From: Chloranthus sessilifolius
Lineage: Eukaryota > Streptophyta > Magnoliopsida > Chloranthales > Chloranthaceae
Length of the DNA: 64,000 bases
Direction: 5' to 3'
Assembly: GCA_021018995.1 (NCBI GenBank)
Contig: CM037597.1
Location: forward strand, 32,118,936 to 32,182,935
The translations under genes and the position numbers were made by a program. Below are positions 1 to 10,513 of this stretch, piece by piece (position 1 is the first letter of the stretch; every line of letters starts with the position of its first letter). Below the pieces are notes generated by a model that worked only from the letters and a program-made list of their open reading frames with translations, searched no databases and was not told where the DNA came from.

Positions 1-790
1 TCAAATTTAGCATTCTTTCTTGTGAGCTATGTGAGTGGTCCAACAATTTTGGAGAATCCATCAACGAATCTCCTATCGTATCTAGCTAATACCAGAAAGC
101 TGAGAATTTCTGTCACTGTCCTTGGTTGCTCCCATTTCACCACGACCTTAATCTTTGTTGGGTCTACAGTTATACTAGCCTCAGATAAAATATGTTCCAG
201 AAAGCTCACTTTCTCTAACTAAAATGCACATTTGGCTTGTTTAGCATATAATTTGTGACCAAGAAGTGTTTGGGAAGCTACACGCAAGTGTTATTCGTGT
301 TCTTCTTTCATCTTCGAATAGATGAGGATGTCATCTACGAAGATAAATACACACTGATCAAGGTGAAGTTTGAACACTCTGTTCATGGGGTCCATAAAAG
401 ATGCCAGTGTATTTGTCAACACAAATGGCATCACTAGGAACTCATAGAGACCATATCTCGTGCGGAATGATGTCTTTGGAATATCTTCGATTCTTATCTT
501 TAGTTGATGGTAGCCGGACCTTAAATCTATCTTTGAGAAGAATCTCGCTCCTTGCAACTAGTCGAAGAGATCGTCAATCTGTGAAAGTGGATATCACTAC
601 TTTATAATCAACTTATTCAATTGATGATAGTCAATACAAAGGCACTTAGAACCATCTTTCTTCTTGACGAACAGAATGGGTGCTCCCCATGGATAAACAC
701 TTGGTTAGATGAATCCCTTATCGAGAAGTTCTTATAATTGATCCTTGTGTTCCTTCAATTTGGCCAGTGCCAAGTGATACAGAGCTTTCG
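1..790 (-). pseudogene. Reverse transcriptase region of element 1
   Basis: The minus strand encodes the RT palm region of a Ty3/gypsy polyprotein, which copies element RNA into cDNA inside the virus-like particle. Visible blocks are the entry segment with [16 protein letters not shown], the catalytic YxDD-type block [12 protein letters not shown] around 300-340, and the thumb segment FLEHILSEASITVDP near 170-209. The coding sequence is broken. RNase H and integrase would lie further left, outside the window. Confidence 0.88.
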
Positions 791-1097
791 ACCTCGGTTC
801 TGTGCCTGTAGCAAAATCAATTGTGAACTTAACCTCTTTGTACGACGGCAAACTCGGTAATTCTTCAGGAAACACGTCGGGAAATTTGCACACTATAGGA
901 ACGTCGATAAGGTTGACTTTCTCTTCCTTCCGATCTTGTAAGAATGGTAGATACCCATGACATCCCTTGTTTAGTAACCGTTCGACTCGGATAATTGATA
1001 TTAAGGCTGCGGCGATTGGTTGGGTGCCATAGAATTTGAATGATTTGCCCTTCTTGGGGCAGAGAGTGACTATCTTCCTAAGGAAATCGACATTAGC

Positions 1098-1409
1098 CTA
1101 CTGGGTGGATAACCAGTCCATGCCAAGGATTATATCGAATCCTTGCATACCTAGCAAAATCAAATCAGCCGTAGTCTCGTGATTTTCAATGGTTACGATG
1201 ACTGATCGACACATTGTATCCATACTCACAGAATTCCCCATTAGAATGGACAGTGCTAGGATATAATCAAGAGGATCAGGCATGACACTTAATTCGGCTA
1301 CTAATTGCGGTGTGATAAAAGAGTGGGTAGACCCCAGGTCTATCAACACTCGTGCCTTGTGAGAACAGATATATCCTTTCTGGTACATATGAATGATACC
1401 TAGGTACAT
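1098..1409 (-). pseudogene. Retropepsin-like aspartic protease region of element 1
   Basis: The minus strand encodes a chromovirus aspartic protease segment. The active-site neighbourhood reads VLIDLGSTHSFITPQL, and the C-terminal part carries the family signature GFDIILGMDWLS. It would cleave the gag-pol polyprotein. It lies between gag (right) and RT (left), the normal order for this lineage. Confidence 0.85.
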
Positions 1410-1459
1410 ACAAAAGTATCATGGCATTCAAAGGTAGAAAATTCAAAGACCATTTTATT

Positions 1460-2742
1460 TCATGCACCTTCTTTATCTAAAATAAAAGAAACTAAATTGA
1501 CAACCCATAGGAAAGTCATACCTTGGATTACATCATTGTTAGTTTGGGCATCCTGTGCTGACACAGCATAAGCTCGACCTTGTACTGTAGGTCGTAAGGA
1601 TCTCTGAGTTGTTACCGCCATTTTAGTCTCCTTTTCTTCTGGATAATCCTTGATCATATGCCCCATCATTCTGCATCTGAAACATGCCCCTGTTGTTCTT
1701 TGACATTCTTTAATTTTATGTGACTTCCCACACTTCACGCATGATTCTTTAGGTGCTGATGTGGTGACTCGGAAAGTTTGTTGTGCCTTTGACACCCCGA
1801 TCGTCGTAGGGTTTGATGTGCGGAAAGGCCTCGTGGGTGTATAGATGAGTGGCCTCGAAGATACCATTTGAGTAGGATGGGAGGGTGGCGGCATCAAGAA
1901 TTTCGCCCTCTTACTGGCCTGCTCAGTGTTATATGATTGGGTCCAACTTTTGCTGCTTCTGTTTTGTTCTTCTCTCCTCTTATACATGCTGTCGATATCC
2001 CTCTCGGCAATGAGGGCCAACCTTATAACTTGTGCATCGGTCGTTGCCTTAAATAGAGAAATTCTCTCCTTGATAACTGACTTCAAGTCACACTCAAACT
2101 TTTGGGCCTTCATTAATTCTGTGGCCACTAGTAATGGTGCGAATGTAGAGAGCTTGGTGAACTCGGCCTCATATTCGCGTACTGTTATCTGACCTTGCTC
2201 CAGAGTCGCGAACTTGTTTTTCATATGGTACCATTTAGGAGCAAGGAAGAACTCTCATCGAATACATTAGTGAATTTTTCCCATGTCCATGGTGTCCCTG
2301 GTGCTTTTGTCCTTTCGACAGATTTCCACCATGGATCCGCCTCTCCTTCGAGTTGGAAGGAGGCCCAACTCACTTTCTCTTCTTCGGTGCATGAGATTCT
2401 TCGAAGAATTTTTTCCATTTGGTTTATCCATTTCTCCGCTTCAAGCAGATCTGTCTGCCCATAAAAACTAGGAGGTCTCATCCTCCTGAACTCTTGACAG
2501 CCTGACGGTTGACGTCTTTCCGTGAGCAGTGCCATGGTATTCACTATGGTTTCCAACAACTACCGGTCATTGCCGTAATTTTTCTCTACCCCTGAGGCAT
2601 TTCCGACATTGTTCTCCACTCCTGAGACATTGTTGTTGTTGTGGTTGCCTATAGGAATCACATTTGGACCGGTAGCTACCCTTTCGCCACTTGTTGTACC
2701 TCTGGTGTACACAGTCCTTAGTCTTCCCCTTCTGGGAGGCAT
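1460..2742 (-). pseudogene. Gag region of element 1 with zinc knuckle
   Basis: The minus strand encodes the capsid/nucleocapsid polyprotein. It begins with a proline/arginine-rich MPPRRGR start near 2742. The retrotransposon gag domain is recognisable by SWASFQLEGEADPWWKSV around 2350 and by the YEAEFTKLSTFAP block near 2150. A CCHC knuckle pair begins CVKCGKSHKIKEC and continues CFRCRMMGHMIKDY at about 1650-1730. The region corresponds segment for segment to the gag at 45748-46940 in element 2. It is broken into several frames. Confidence 0.87.
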
Positions 2743-2879
2743 ACTGACCTGTCACAATCAACATCATATTTACTTAAGATTATCGTGAAAATCTAGCCCC
2801 ATGGTTCGATGGAAAACAGATATCATATGCTTTGAACCTAAGCCATAGCTCTGGATCCCCCATGAGACTTACAGCCTAG

Positions 2880-2892
2880 GCTCTGATACCAA
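2880..2892 (-). other. Primer-binding site, tRNA-iMet type (element 1)
   Basis: Read on the minus strand this is TTGGTATCAGAGC, the standard initiator-methionine tRNA complement used by plant chromoviruses. It lies immediately inside the LTR that ends (minus strand) at 2895 with GGCA. Confidence 0.85.
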
Positions 2893-3019
2893 GCTGCCAC
2901 GACCCCATTTTCACCTCGTGGAATTCAAGGAAAACCGGACCATCGATTCAGATGTTCAAAATCTGATTACAGAATTCTCTGATCATGATACTCAGTTACC
3001 ATGGTGATAGATCGATCTT

Positions 3020-3255
3020 CCCCTAAATAGCAAATTGGGAAGTTTGGGCCATCAATCATTCTGTACATCCAAGTAAGTGCAGAAGCAAAGCAGTAAAATA
3101 ACATATGGCATCATGACAAAAGATTTCCCAACATTCTAAAATAGCTAATTGGGAAGATTGGGCTATCAATCATTCTGTACGCCCAAGTAAGTGCGGAAGC
3201 AAAGCGATACAATAACATATGGCATCATGACAAAAGATTTCCCATCATTCAAAAA
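3020..3255. repeat. Tandem duplication, ~114 bp x 2, inside LTR
   Basis: Two adjacent copies share TTGGGAAG, ATCAATCATTCTGTAC and ATAACATATGGCATCATGAC with only scattered differences. It is a local duplication in the LTR of element 1. Confidence 0.85.
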
Positions 3256-3818
3256 TATAAATAAAACTATACAGACCACCGGTAACGACCGACCATCACC
3301 TAAACAGTGATGCATCTGTACATAATTCCATAAGTCTAGTGTTAATAATGTACCAAGTATTAAAAGCTAAAAATACTCTATGTCAAATCTATGAGTGCAA
3401 GTCAAGGATAGAACTCGTCAGGTGGTAGATCCTCCTCGTCCTCTAGGATATAATTCCGGATTCAACTTTGGATCTACACCTGCAACTGTGATGTATAGTA
3501 GAGGGATGAGCTATAGTCTAAGCTCAGTAGGGAAAAGACAATGCAAAATCACATTTATCATTCTATTTCATAGATTTGTTGAAAAGCTTGCATTTCTCAC
3601 ATTTATAGAAGAAATCATACACTAGATTTGGAAATATGAATTAGAAAACATGCCATGTAATGATGCAGGAAACATGCAGAGACAAATGCTTAGCAGAGTA
3701 AGGATATATCAGAAGCAGAGAGCATGCCAGAATACCGAATATATCATAGAGAAGAATAAATAAGAGAAATAGATATATCGGAGAACAAAACATATCGCCA
3801 CACAGAAACATCAGTTCA

Positions 3819-4060
3819 AAGTATCCCTTAGCGAGAACAGAGCAGTCCATAGCGGGAACAAAGCAGTTCGTAGAGGATACAAGGTTAGAAAACCCCAGGG
3901 ACTCCCCTCTCTTGGAGACATCACTCCACTTTGGAACTGGTGCGGGAACAAATCAAGCCAAAGTATCCCATAGCAGGAACAAAGCAGTCCGTAGCGGACA
4001 TAAGGTTTGAAAAACACCAGTGACTCCAACCCGCTTGGAGACTCCACTCCCCTTTGGAAC
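3819..4060. repeat. Tandem repeat in LTR, degenerate ~100-140 bp units
   Basis: Two diverged units each carry GGGAACAAAGCAGT or a close variant, then a GTAGCGGA / GTAGAGGA block, AGGTTxGAAAA, and a GACTCCxC...CTTGGAGAC block ending at TTTGGAAC. It lies within the LTR of element 1, directly left of the Tat insertion. Confidence 0.75.
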
Positions 4061-4723
4061 TTGATTCCAGAGTTGACGTCTCATTGATTCAAGATGAACT
4101 CACATATAAAGAAGCAGAAAATAAGTATTCAAGGCAAATAGACATATCAAGATTCAGAATGCAAATGATAGTGCTTCACAGGAAATCATTCATAAAAATT
4201 CAAGTTTATAGATGCAATCAAGACTCTAAAATCACCCATAAACTGTCATCAATACCCATGTGTAGACACCCCAATTTTCCCCTCTTAGAGTATACAAACC
4301 CGTTCGATCACCCTTGACCTTCCCCATGACTTTTGGAAAGGGACCAATCCTCTCTAAAAGTCCTAAAACCCTGAAAACCCAATAATCCAGGAATTATGCA
4401 CCATAACAATAGTATATAGCTAAGCCCCAAGCCCTGTTGACCGAAGGTCAAAGGTCGAGCCAGAACCCTGACAATATATTCCCCATTTTAAAGTCCAGAT
4501 GTGAAATTTTTTTATTGAACTTTGATATTTTAGTAATACTTTGATATGATAGAATTTATGGGCTTTAAAGTTTCGCAAAAAGGCTTGCCATTTGAAAGTT
4601 AGAAAGTTGACCAAATTACAAAAAATCAGATTTTATTCTGAAACTGGAAAGTTGACTTTTTATTCTTTGAGATTTTTTATCCGAAACTATTTTAATTGAA
4701 TTCAAATGGGGGGTATTTCATTA

Positions 4724-4783
4724 TTTATATGTAATATCTTAAGTAAATGGTAAGGTATTTACTTAAATGATATTACATGTAAA
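4724..4783. repeat. Inverted repeat (hairpin) inside LTR A
   Basis: Two arms of about 25 bases, around TATGTAATATCTTAAGTAAAT and its near-complement ATTTACTTAAATGATATTACA, are separated by about 8 bases. It is AT-rich and absent at the matching place in LTR B, so it is a private insertion or a small foldback element. Confidence 0.65.
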
Positions 4784-4869
4784 TATGCCTATCTGTCTTG
4801 ACCAGCCTACTTGCCTGTCTGGAATCTTAACCCACAGACCCGGACCTGACCATGCTCGGGAGGTTCCAG

Positions 4870-5430
4870 AATTCCGCGCATGAACCCATGCGCGTAATTG
4901 ATTAAGTGAAGGGCCCCGTGCACAGAATGGGTCCCCACCCCGACTTGAAATCACCGAACCGGCCATAGTCCCGAATTACGTGCAAATCAGGATGCGCTCA
5001 ATTCAATTACGCGCGTGACCCATTGCGCCGAATCAATCCAACTTGGACTTGGCCTAAGTTTTTGTGTGCTGCCTGAAGTTCCTGATTCTCCGCATATACA
5101 CCTGCACGAAATTGATTCTACGTGTCATTCCACACGCGAAATTCATCCACACTGGGACTAGGACTCTAATTCCCCTGGCTACTCGAACTCCCCGATCTTG
5201 CGCAAATCCCCCTATGCGAAATTGGATTCCACTCATACACACATGCGCGAAATTAGTTTTGAAGATTATTGAAACTAAGACACTTGCTCAACCGATCACT
5301 TATGAGTCAATGATCGACTCAAAGTGAATTATGCGCAGACACCCTTGCACGGAATTCAGTTAAGCTCTGCATGTCATGCGCGAAATTCACCAATCTTGCA
5401 CATTCCCATATGCGCGAAATTATTCCGTTA
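4870..5430. promoter_or_regulatory. GCGTAATT palindrome array upstream of LTR A TATA box
   Basis: Repeated short motifs such as ATGCGCGTAATTGATT, TGCGCGAAATT and ACACGCGAAATT occur in both orientations at irregular spacing across the U3 region, ending directly before the TATA box. The same motif family occurs in LTR B and upstream of the antisense gene at 22115. The position suggests an enhancer or methylation-target role, which is inference. Confidence 0.6.
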
Positions 5431-5431
5431 C

Positions 5432-5441
5432 CTATAAAAAG
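5432..5441 (+). promoter_or_regulatory. TATA box of LTR A
   Basis: CTATAAAAAG is followed by GACTCCCTACC. LTR B has CTATAAATAG followed by GACTCCCCTACC at the equivalent place, so the core promoter is conserved between the two LTRs. Confidence 0.7.
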
Positions 5442-6134
5442 ACTCCCTACCTTGCCCAAAAAGGACATCCAACAATTGAATTTTCAAGTTTCTCTTCCAA
5501 ACTTAGGGATTCCGAGAGTCTCTTCGGTGCCCGACTTTAGGTAATCTTTTAAGTTCTAGTTTCTAGTTCTTAATTTCTAGTTTCTCTTCCTTAATTCTCA
5601 GGTTCTAGATCCTAGTTCTCAATTTTTATGCTAGTTCCTAATTTCTTTGTTCTAGTTCTTAATTCTTAAGTTCTAGATCTCAGTTCTTAGTTCCTAATCC
5701 CTAATCCTTAAAATTTTAAATTCACACTTTTTAATCCTTTCGCCTTTAATCATCAATTCAAACTCAGTCTTTTCAAAATTAACCTTAGCCACAAAAATAA
5801 TTTACTATTTTTCTTTCTTTCAAGCCTCTCCCTTTGAGAAAATTTGAGGTTCTCTCTGGGGCTTTCAACAAGGGATCGAGCTGCCTTTTAGACTTCTAGA
5901 AGTGCAGACTCTTCCCCCAGAGCCCCAGAGAGTTAGGCTAGCGGCCCTAGCCCGCTAGTCTTGACTCTCGAAGAAGCATTGAAGGAGGAAGCACTTAGCC
6001 TAGAACCGATTAGGTCTCTAACCTCTTCCAATTTTCAAGCCTTAGCCACCTGATTTGCCTAAGGGAGATTACGGAGGGTACTCGGGAACGATGCCAATCC
6101 TCCTTAGCATAACGGGCCACAACCCCTTTTTTTA

Positions 6135-6295
6135 ATTAGATTCCTAGTAGGATTAGGAGACTAGGTTAATTAGAATCCTAGTAGAATTAGGAGACTAGGT
6201 TAATTAGACTCCCGGTAGGATTAGCAGACTAGATCAATTGAACTCCCAGTAGGATTAGGAGATTAGATTCGTTAGAGTCCTAGCAGAAGTAAGAA
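6135..6295. repeat. Four tandem ~38-40 bp units
   Basis: Each unit has the form TTAGA(C/T)TCC(T/C)AGTAGGATTAGGAGACTA with small changes. It lies near the 3' end of LTR A. Confidence 0.85.
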
Positions 6296-6548
6296 GGCCA
6301 AACTAGTTGGATTAAAGGAAACCCAGAGCTGCGGAAGTTGGTTAGCCGACGTTCAATAAAGGAGTTCAACCTGCAAGCCCCCACTCTTCTTAAAGCGTGA
6401 TCAATGATGTGTTGCAGCGTTGATGAATATCTGTAGCTTGCGATCACATCAACATAGGTATCCTCCATTTAATATTCACCTCCTTAATTTCAGCAATTTA
6501 ATATTTCATTATTCCATTGTCCCTAGCCAGAGTCCACAGGACTGAATT

Positions 6549-6569
6549 TGGCCACTTATTCCGGGGACC
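6549..6569 (+). other. Degenerate Tat-type primer-binding site
   Basis: GGCCACTTATTCCGGGGACC resembles the GGCGACTCnnCTGGGGAC primer sites of Tat/Retand/Ogre elements. It fits the expected place just after LTR A but differs at several bases. Confidence 0.4.
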
Positions 6570-8010
6570 AAAAGGAACCTAATAAAAGTGCGTACCAACA
6601 CCATGATTTAAAATAAAACATAATTGTGCAGTGAAATTTTCCCTACCTTAGTCTTAAGGTCGTGCGAAATGTTTTTGTAATTCAACTAAGCTTTATCGCG
6701 GTTTTCCCTGTGTTCCACCTAGATCATAAGGGTTCATAATTCATGCATCAATGATAGGGAACAATATAAACTAAGTCTTCATGGTCTTTAAAAGAGAAAA
6801 ACTGAACATGCCCAAAACAGTGGAACTCATTCGAGCTAGTTCCAAACTTGCTCGAGTTAGTTCCAGTGGCACCTCAAAACTAGCTCGAGTGAGTTTTGCT
6901 CGATCCAAAATAGCTTACAAATCCACTGGGCACTCGCTCGAGCGAGGTCCAATCTTGCTCGAGTGAGTTACTTATAACTCAACTCATTTTGAGCTTGCTG
7001 GACTACTCACTCGAGCTAACTTCCAAAGTTGCTCGAGAGAGTTCGTTAAAACTCTGAGTTTTCGGACTTAGTTCTTCCTTCTTAATTCTGAAAAGCCACA
7101 ACTTAGTGTATTCATTTACTTGTAATCTATGCTAAAACTATCTCATTAGATTTAATTCATCATCGTACCTTATATTTGCTCTCATGAAAGGGCTTCGGTG
7201 ATCGCATTTCGTGACTCTCATGCGTTCGATCCTCGAAACCTTTGCATGCGCCCCAACTCACATAAACCAAGCTCTAATTTTTAGAATTTCAAGTTCATAG
7301 ATTGCGTCACAACACATACCTCTTAGATTATGAATGAGGAGTTCCGCGATCATCGGTGTTGAAGGGAATTGGCGTTTAAGTGCTTTTACGTCCGATGGTT
7401 CGATCAGTCTTCACTTTGATCACATCGATGTTGAGAAAGAAATTTTGTGGTGGTCAAAGCGAACAGAGTTTAATTTCCAAGGAGCAAGAAAGTTCAGAAG
7501 AGATTCAATGGCCGAGATCTCTTGAAAAATGTAACCACAGTAGAAGGGAGAATGGGGTTCTCTCCCGTTTCCTTCTCTCAATTTGAATCCGCATGCAGCT
7601 TTCTAACTCATGCGTGACTTTGTTTATAACAACTGGTTTGTTGTGGTGCTAAGCCAGCACACTAACCAAAGGTGTATTGACTTTAAAAAAATAATATCAA
7701 AACTAAGGGTCCAATGTCCACAACAGGTCTTGATACCATGACCTTGTGTTTACTAACTTAGTTATATACAAGTGGTACTCCCAAGGAGCCTGTGGAACCT
7801 TTTACACACTTCAATGCATAGACTTTATTACCAGGGGCACACCCTACCATTTAATACACTGATTGGCTTCGGACCACGATGCCGGTCAGTCTCAGTTATT
7901 TGACACATTTACAATCTGGCACAATAATTAGGTTCAAGTTTTCTAAGGTGTTACTGATCCGCATCCAACTATGAATAAACAAGGGCCTTGTCGTGATCCT
8001 TCTCTGAATT
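6570..8010. other. Unassigned non-coding repeat sequence
   Basis: No supportable gene. The left part may be the leader of the Tat element that owns LTR A. 6826-7045 is a CTCGAG-motif array listed separately. 7330-7990 has several short open frames but no recognised domain. A minus-strand TGGTATCAAGACC near 7735 faintly resembles an iMet primer site but no LTR could be tied to it. Confidence 0.5.
6826..7045. repeat. Array of GCTCGAG(T/C)GAG palindromic motifs
   Basis: At least eight copies of a CTCGAG-centred motif, such as TTGCTCGAGTTAG, ACTAGCTCGAGTGAG, CTCGCTCGAGCGAGG and TTGCTCGAGAGAG, are spaced by tens of bases. The owner is unknown. The design resembles the palindrome arrays in the LTR elements of this window but uses a different core. 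Confidence 0.7.
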
Positions 8011-8483
8011 AAAAAAATGCCCCAGTGTCAAGTTACAATGGAGATATCTTTTGTTTTACGAGTACTTGGATGTTATGAAGAGCTATGTGTGTGCTTGGTG
8101 AGTTAATTTTGAAGAAAATTCCCTGATAATGTCACCACGTTGGAGGGAGTTATTTGGTTATATCAGTCATACTTCAAATTTTACCTTTGACCACAACCAT
8201 CATATCTCGTAGTCTTGATAGGAGGGGGTGAGCGGTAGGTAATAGGTGATTGCATCAGTCATCATTCACGAGTTTTCAGTTTATTTATGAAAATATCTTA
8301 AGAAAGGTTCTGACTCATTGCCCAAAAATAAAACAAGAGGGTGAAAGAGGGGTAAGGCTTAATGATGTAGAGACAGTTTTCTATTCACAGCTTTAAAAGG
8401 GATAGGCAACAACCTTTTTCTCGGGTGGTATGTAGTGCCATAGTTGAGCTCTCCGTCATGCTTCGGTACCATCAAAGTCTCAC
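8011..8483 (-). repeat. Tat post-pol segment, inverted copy of 17276-17885
   Basis: Read on the minus strand this segment matches the region just after pol in the plus-strand Tat element. Shared landmarks in order are GTGAGACTTTGATGGT, AGAGCTCAA, the TACCCCTCTTTCACCCT block, ATGAGTCAGAAC, ATGATGACTGATGCAATCAC and CACTGGGGCATTTT. It is diverged and non-coding. Here it lies only about 60 bases inside a primer-site-like sequence, which suggests that most of gag-pol was deleted from this minus-strand element. Confidence 0.75.
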
Positions 8484-8547
8484 TGTGCAACTGTGGCTCT
8501 CGCGAGTCCGTCGCGACGATGCGCTTGTACGAGAACTAGAGTTGCCA

Positions 8548-9975
8548 CCCGGAGCTTTTGGTGTCCTGGGATACCCAAATCGATATTATAAGCACTGAAC
8601 TGCAAAAATATGACTCTGATTCACTAGTTTATGCCAAAGGCTCTTGGGTAGGGGCTTCGGTTATCAATTGGGAATGTGTTAGGCACCCGATTGACCTACT
8701 CGTAAGCGGTCTCTACTATGGACAAAGTAAAAGAAAAAATAAAAATTTGAACGACACTCCCCCTTGCCTGAAGGCACTCTGATCCTATTTGAGCCTCCCG
8801 CAATCACCAAAATTTCAGCGACGTAATGACGCAAATTCTAGGATAGAGGGAAAGCAAAGTAGGTAGAGAAATATAGGGGAGAGCTGGAGCTCTCGGGCCC
8901 TTGTAGCACCGCTGTGGACCTTTGTGTGAGTGCCGATTCCGATGGACTTCTGATAGCACAAAGGGTTAGAGATGGATCGATTTTCTAAGGCTTGGAAGAT
9001 GAATGATAAGAGAAGAGAGTGAGGGGCTTTCTCTTACTAAACCTAAGGGATTGATGATGGAATATGGGATCTAAAAGGTAAAAATGTATTATGGAATTTT
9101 TATGGGTTAAAGCTTGAAGAAGGAAGAGGGAACTCTCTAAAATTTTTCTCCTTTCGAAAATTTTCAAGCTCTTAAACAAGGGGGGGTGGCTCTCTATTTA
9201 TAGAGAATGGGAGGATTAGAGGGGTACAAAAGGCTAATGGGTTTAGTAATTAGGTAATCTCTAATCTAATGTTTTCTAGGATTTTAAGGGTTTGGAGAAG
9301 AGAGAACTTGGGTTTAATGCTAGATGATAGGGTGGTCTTCTAAATGGAAAGAGGGTTAAAAAGAGATCTGGTGGGGGTGCAACAGTCCTAAAGAAACCCA
9401 CCCCAAACTTTGGGGTGGTTAAAAAGTCAAACCTTAGGTTCAAAATCTGGCATTTTCTCAAAAAAACACTATTCCAAAGCCTTGCGTATATAAAGTATAT
9501 GCTAGGTTAGGAATAGTTTCCTTGAGAAGTCCAGAGCCTGTTCTGGAGCTCAAAATTGAAGGAAGAAGCTAAATTGGCCTTGCGTATATAAAATATATGC
9601 AAGTGTAAAATCTTGCACCTTTTCGCATTTTTCAAAATGCCATAACTTTTGATATACAACTCGGATTGAGGCGATTCTTGGCTTGTTGGAAAGCTGGGAA
9701 AATCATATTTTGAATGGTATAGGACTCAACTCAAGCCAATGTCCATGTAAAATTTTGCATCCCTCTCTCCATCCACTGCTCTGATTGGTTCGAAACTTGT
9801 CCGAGAAGGGTTCTAATGGGTCTAGAAAGTTTAGGGTTGATTCCTAAGGGTTTAGGAATGGTTATAAAGGTTTGGGTTAAGTCCTAAGGGTTGAGAGGTG
9901 CTCATGGAAGCTGGAGGCTACGCCTTTCTCAACGTATGGGTCATTCGAGCCTTGGGCCAATTTTGGGTGTCTACA
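8548..9975 (-). repeat. Minus-strand Tat-type LTR
   Basis: On the minus strand it starts TGTAGACACCC at 9975, preceded by a purine tract (AAAGAGGGGCA), and ends near 8548 next to TGGCAACTC, a primer-site-like sequence of the Tat GGCGACTC type. A TATA box lies at 9192-9205. It also contains two copies of CCTTGCGTATATAAA (about 9480 and 9578). It belongs to a different Tat subfamily from LTRs A and B. Having both a 3'-type and a 5'-type internal flank is unusual for a single LTR. Confidence 0.65.
9192..9205 (-). promoter_or_regulatory. TATA box of the minus-strand Tat LTR
   Basis: Minus strand CTCTATAAATAGAG, about 770 bases inside the LTR start. It is a good match to plant TATA boxes in LTR promoters. 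Confidence 0.6.
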
Positions 9976-10313
9976 GATGCCCCTCTTTGGTATCTGATCA
10001 GTAATGATCGAATGCAAAAGAAAGAGATAGCTGAAGAGGCCCAAGGTAAATGCTAGCGGGTATGCCATATTCAAAACGAACCTCAAAAATCAAAAAGAAA
10101 AAAAGTATGGAGAGTGATGTAAGCCCAACACTCGGGAAAACATTCATCACTCGAGATGGAGAGTAGCGGAAGCCAATTTCAAATAGAAAAGACGTCCGTT
10201 CCTCGAGACTATCGGTCCCCAAGTGCTTCGTGACATTACTGGGCATAACCAAGATGGGGAAATGATTGATGATGGTCGATGTTCAAGTTTCATTTTGAAT
10301 AAAATAGCCTTGC
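9976..10313 (-). mobile_element. 3' internal end of a minus-strand Tat element, truncated
   Basis: Contains the polypurine tract at 9978-9988 and about 330 bases of non-coding internal sequence. It is then cut by LTR B at 10314. No domain is visible. Confidence 0.5.
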
Positions 10314-10513
10314 TGCTGACACCCCAATTTTTCCCTCTCGGAGTGTACAAAATTGTTCGGTCAACCTATGACCTTGCCCACGATCTCCAGAGAAGGATTG
10401 ACACTCTCCGAAGACCTTAAAACCCTAAAGATGGGACTATGTACTGAAGCAATAGTATATGGTTGATCCTAGGTTGAAACAATAGCCCTGTGGTTCGGAC
10501 CTGACTTAGCGTG

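Larger units (their letters stand above)
1..4260 (-). mobile_element. Tekay/Del-like Ty3/gypsy chromovirus (element 1), partial
   Basis: A minus-strand LTR retrotransposon. Read right to left it shows the LTR, an iMet-type primer site, gag with zinc knuckles, aspartic protease and reverse transcriptase, and it leaves the window on the left before RNase H and integrase. Its LTR is cut on the right by a Tat-type LTR that starts at 4261. The gag, protease and RT motifs match those of the two Tekay-like elements at the right of the window, so all three are one lineage. It is a fossil broken in several places. The lineage call rests on the gag and RT wording and on the relatives' C-terminal chromodomain, which is not visible here. 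Confidence 0.88.
2895..4260 (-). repeat. 5' LTR of element 1, truncated
   Basis: On the plus strand it opens TGCCACGACCCC next to the primer site, so this is the 3' edge of the minus-strand 5' LTR. It runs at least to 4260, where a Tat-type LTR (TGTAGACACC) interrupts it. The remaining part of the LTR was not found. It holds two sets of internal tandem duplications (about 3020-3255 and 3819-4060). No coding sequence is credible inside it. Confidence 0.75.
4261..6546 (+). repeat. Tat-lineage Ty3/gypsy LTR (LTR A)
   Basis: Starts TGTAGACACCCC, the typical start of plant Tat LTRs, directly at the broken edge of element 1. It holds an array of GCGTAATT/AATTACGC-type motifs, a TATA box at 5432, a pyrimidine-rich start region and a TTCTAGTT-rich leader. 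A degenerate Tat-type primer site follows at about 6549. Start, TATA context and leader match LTR B at 10314, so both belong to one family, though they are clearly diverged. The 3' edge is approximate (6538-6548). Confidence 0.72.

Noticed and set aside
7740-7770. Minus-strand TGGTATCAAGACC as a primer-binding site of another LTR element
   Set aside because: The match to the iMet complement is only partial, and no convincing LTR edge, TATA box or gag could be tied to it.
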